Source of the DNA: UBA3941 sp002385665
Lineage (GTDB): Bacteria > Bacillota > Clostridia > Caldicoprobacterales > UBA3941
Reading direction: 5' to 3'
Assembly (NCBI GenBank): GCA_050949255.1
Contig: JBMNFJ010000016.1
Span: forward strand, 682,001-746,000
DNA length: 64,000 nt
A program made the position numbers and the translations under genes. This document shows, piece after piece, positions 62,267 through 64,000 of this stretch (position 1 is its first letter; every line of letters begins with the position of its first letter). Under the pieces are notes generated by a model. It saw nothing but the letters and a program-made list of their open reading frames with translations, had not been told where the DNA came from and ran no database searches.

Positions 62267-63811
62267 GTGCCAGAATTACTACTACAGGTATTTGTCCTGG
62301 TAGTAGTAGCTATTGGGGGAATGGCAATAGGATACAATTATCGAAAGCGGATTGCAGAGGGTAAAATATCTAGTGCAGAAGAAGCCGCCAAGAGAATTGT
62401 TGACGAAGCCGAGAAACAAGCTGAAGCAACGCAAAGAGAAGCTATACTTGAAGCTAAAGAAGAAATACACAAACTGCGAAACGAATTTGATAGAGAAGTG
62501 AGAGAACGACGAAACGAGATTCAAAGGATAGAACGCAGAGTCCAGCAAAAGGAAGAAAATTTGGACAGAAAGATGATCTCCTTAGAATCAAAAGAGGATT
62601 CTCTTAACAAGAAAAAGAAAGATATTGAAAAGGTAGAACAGGAAATCCGTTCTATTCACACTAAAAAATTAAGTGAATTAGAGAAGATTTCCGAAATGAC
62701 CAGGGATCAGGCCCGTGAAATGCTCCTACAAAGTGTGGAAAGGGATATTGCACACGATGTGGCCGTTAAAATACGTGAATACGAAAATAAAGCAAGGGAA
62801 GAGGCAGAAAGAAAAGCTCGCTCTATTATTTCCTTAGCCATACAGAAATCTGCTGCCGAACATGTGGCTGAAGCCACCGTTTCTGTGGTTGAATTGCCAA
62901 ACGATGAAATGAAGGGTCGTATTATAGGTAGGGAAGGAAGAAATATCAGAACCCTGGAAACAGCGACAGGGATAGATTTAATTATTGATGATACACCTGA
63001 AGCAGTTATCCTATCTGGGTTTGATCCAATACGTAGAGAAATAGCAAGAATTTCACTTGAAAAACTCGTTTTGGACGGAAGAATCCATCCTACCAGAATT
63101 GAAGAAATGGTAGAAAAGGCCAAAAGGGAAGTAGAGAACCAGATTCGGGAAGAAGGAGAGCAAGCAATTTTTGAAGTGGGAATCCATGGTATCCATCCTG
63201 AACTGGTAAAACTTCTTGGTCGATTAAAATACCGGACCAGTTATGGGCAAAACGTACTAAGACATTCTATCGAAGTTGCCCGTCTGGCAAGCATCATGGC
63301 CGCCGAATTAGGTGCAGACGTGAAGTTAGCCAAAAGGGCTGGATTGCTCCATGATATCGGAAAGGCAGTAGACCATGAGGTGGAAGGACCACATATACAG
63401 ATCGGTGCAGATTTAGCCAAGAAATACAAGGAAAGTCCCGAAGTAGTACATGCTATATTAGCCCATCATGGTGATATCGAGGCAAATACTGTTGAGGCAG
63501 TATTGGTTCAAGCCGCTGATGCTATATCCGCGGCAAGGCCAGGAGCTAGGCGTGAAAGCCTGGAGGCCTATATAAAACGTTTAGAAAAGTTAGAAGAAAT
63601 AGCAAATTCCTTCGCAGGAGTAGAAAAATCCTTTGCAATTCAGGCCGGACGTGAATTGAGAATTATTGTTAAGCCTGAAAAAGTCAGTGATGATCAAGCC
63701 ATCCTAATGGCTAGAGACATTGTAAAAAGTGTTGAAAAAGAATTAGAATATCCAGGACAAATAAAAATTAACGTTATTCGAGAAACTAGAGCTATTGAAT
63801 ACGCAAAATAA
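62267..63811 (+). CDS. rny: Ribonuclease Y
   Basis: The 514-residue endoribonuclease initiates mRNA decay at the membrane. An N-terminal membrane helix (about 3-22), a long coiled coil (about 30-190), a KH domain with GRIIGREGRNIRTLE (near 213) and an HD domain (RHSIEVARLASIM...LLHDIGKAVDHE, near 336-374) are all present. GTG 62267 follows GAGGAGGTG at 62249-62257. Confidence 0.97.
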   Translation: MPELLLQVFVLVVVAIGGMAIGYNYRKRIAEGKISSAEEAAKRIVDEAEKQAEATQREAILEAKEEIHKLRNEFDREVRERRNEIQRIERRVQQKEENLDRKMISLESKEDSLNKKKKDIEKVEQEIRSIHTKKLSELEKISEMTRDQAREMLLQSVERDIAHDVAVKIREYENKAREEAERKARSIISLAIQKSAAEHVAEATVSVVELPNDEMKGRIIGREGRNIRTLETATGIDLIIDDTPEAVILSGFDPIRREIARISLEKLVLDGRIHPTRIEEMVEKAKREVENQIREEGEQAIFEVGIHGIHPELVKLLGRLKYRTSYGQNVLRHSIEVARLASIMAAELGADVKLAKRAGLLHDIGKAVDHEVEGPHIQIGADLAKKYKESPEVVHAILAHHGDIEANTVEAVLVQAADAISAARPGARRESLEAYIKRLEKLEEIANSFAGVEKSFAIQAGRELRIIVKPEKVSDDQAILMARDIVKSVEKELEYPGQIKINVIRETRAIEYAK

Positions 63812-63838
63812 GGTGTAGCATTGCTACACCTTTTGTAT
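63811..63838 (+). terminator. Terminator after rny
   Basis: AGGTGTAGC (63811-63819) and GCTACACCT (63823-63831) around ATT, followed by TTTGTATTTT. The stem overlaps the rny stop codon. Confidence 0.9.
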
Positions 63839-63872
63839 TTTGTCACCATTTAAAGCAAAAGGGCCCAAAAAA

Positions 63873-63901
63873 GAAGGATTTCTTGCGGGAATGTAGAATA
63901 T
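63873..63901 (+). promoter_or_regulatory. Candidate sigma-H promoter of spoVS
   Basis: GAAGGATTT (63873-63881) and GTAGAATAT (63893-63901) match the sigma-H consensus with an 11-bp spacer. The site lies 37 bp upstream of spoVS, a gene known to be sigma-H-dependent in B. subtilis. Confidence 0.75.
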
Positions 63902-63937
63902 TATAAGCATAGACCAATGAATGAGGGGGGTCAAATC

Positions 63938-64000
63938 ATGGAAGTATTGAAAGTATCATCGAGATCCAGTCCTAATTCAGTAGCAGGAGCCTTAGCCGGG
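63938..64000 (+). CDS. spoVS: Stage V sporulation protein S (5' part, cut by window end)
   Basis: Only 21 codons are visible, MEVLKVSSRSSPNSVAGALA and one more Gly, which match the highly conserved SpoVS N-terminus. SpoVS is a small Alba-like protein needed for spore maturation. GAGGGGGG at 63923-63930 gives the ribosome site. It normally follows rny in Bacillota. Confidence 0.93.
   Translation, partial: MEVLKVSSRSSPNSVAGALAG

Noticed and set aside
62104..62364. Frame of 86 codons across the rny leader and start
   Set aside because: Out of frame with rny, overlaps the structured leader, no ribosome site.
1..64000. CRISPR arrays, tRNA or rRNA genes, prophage
   Set aside because: No regularly spaced repeats, no tRNA cloverleaf or rRNA sequence and no phage structural genes were seen on either strand.

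Overview
The window reads as a chromosomal segment of an endospore-forming Clostridia (Bacillota). The evidence is the gene order yqfD-phoH-pgpH-ybeY-dgkA-cdd-era-yqzL-recO-ppdK, then dgt-dnaG-rpoD-trmK, a type A RNase P RNA, ytxC, efp, the complete spoIIIAA-AH operon, rny and spoVS. Purine-rich Shine-Dalgarno sites, frequent GTG/TTG starts and AT-rich spacers agree with this. I cannot name the genus. Almost everything is on the + strand. Exceptions are a YkvI-like permease, a VanW-like protein, a Crp/Fnr regulator and an IS256-family transposase.

Layout. 1-10.4 kb: housekeeping block (YqfD tail to PPDK). 10.4-20.8 kb: accessory region with two minus-strand envelope genes, an ABC-2 exporter (ATPase plus two permeases), a lipoprotein, a large duplicated ABC-2-type permease broken by a frameshift, and a Crp/Fnr regulator divergent from an Old Yellow Enzyme/2-enoate reductase. 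23-34.2 kb: phosphatase, dgt-dnaG-rpoD, trmK and neighbours, rnpB, DegV, YtxC, DUF445. 34.5-53.9 kb: a roughly 19 kb type IV pilus (T4P) locus. 54-64 kb: comFB-aroK-aroQ-efp, a CD1247-like zinc-ribbon gene, spoIIIAA-AH, rny and the start of spoVS.

The T4P locus is the most interesting part. It carries two PilB-type ATPases, one PilT, two PilC platforms, two PilM-N-O sets, a prepilin peptidase, five further prepilin/pilin-like genes and a small major-pilin-like gene that is interrupted. It also encodes a PilP-like lipoprotein followed by a secreted protein with LysM, STN and repeated secretin N-type domains but no secretin barrel. That pair resembles the outer-membrane gate module of diderm pili, rebuilt without the outer-membrane pore, in what otherwise looks like a monoderm. 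The second PilB has an MshEN (c-di-GMP-binding type) N-terminus and the locus is followed by comFB, so cyclic-di-GMP control is plausible. An IS256 element with clear target duplications has landed between the first pilB and the rest.

Regulatory signals readable by eye include several sigma-A promoters (rnpB, rny, both pilus transcription units, comFB, aroQ), intrinsic terminators, and two near-perfect sigma-H promoters with identical spacing, ahead of dnaG-rpoD and spoVS. Three genes look damaged or unusually arranged (permease, pilin, dgkA leader), and assembly error should be excluded before reading biology into them.
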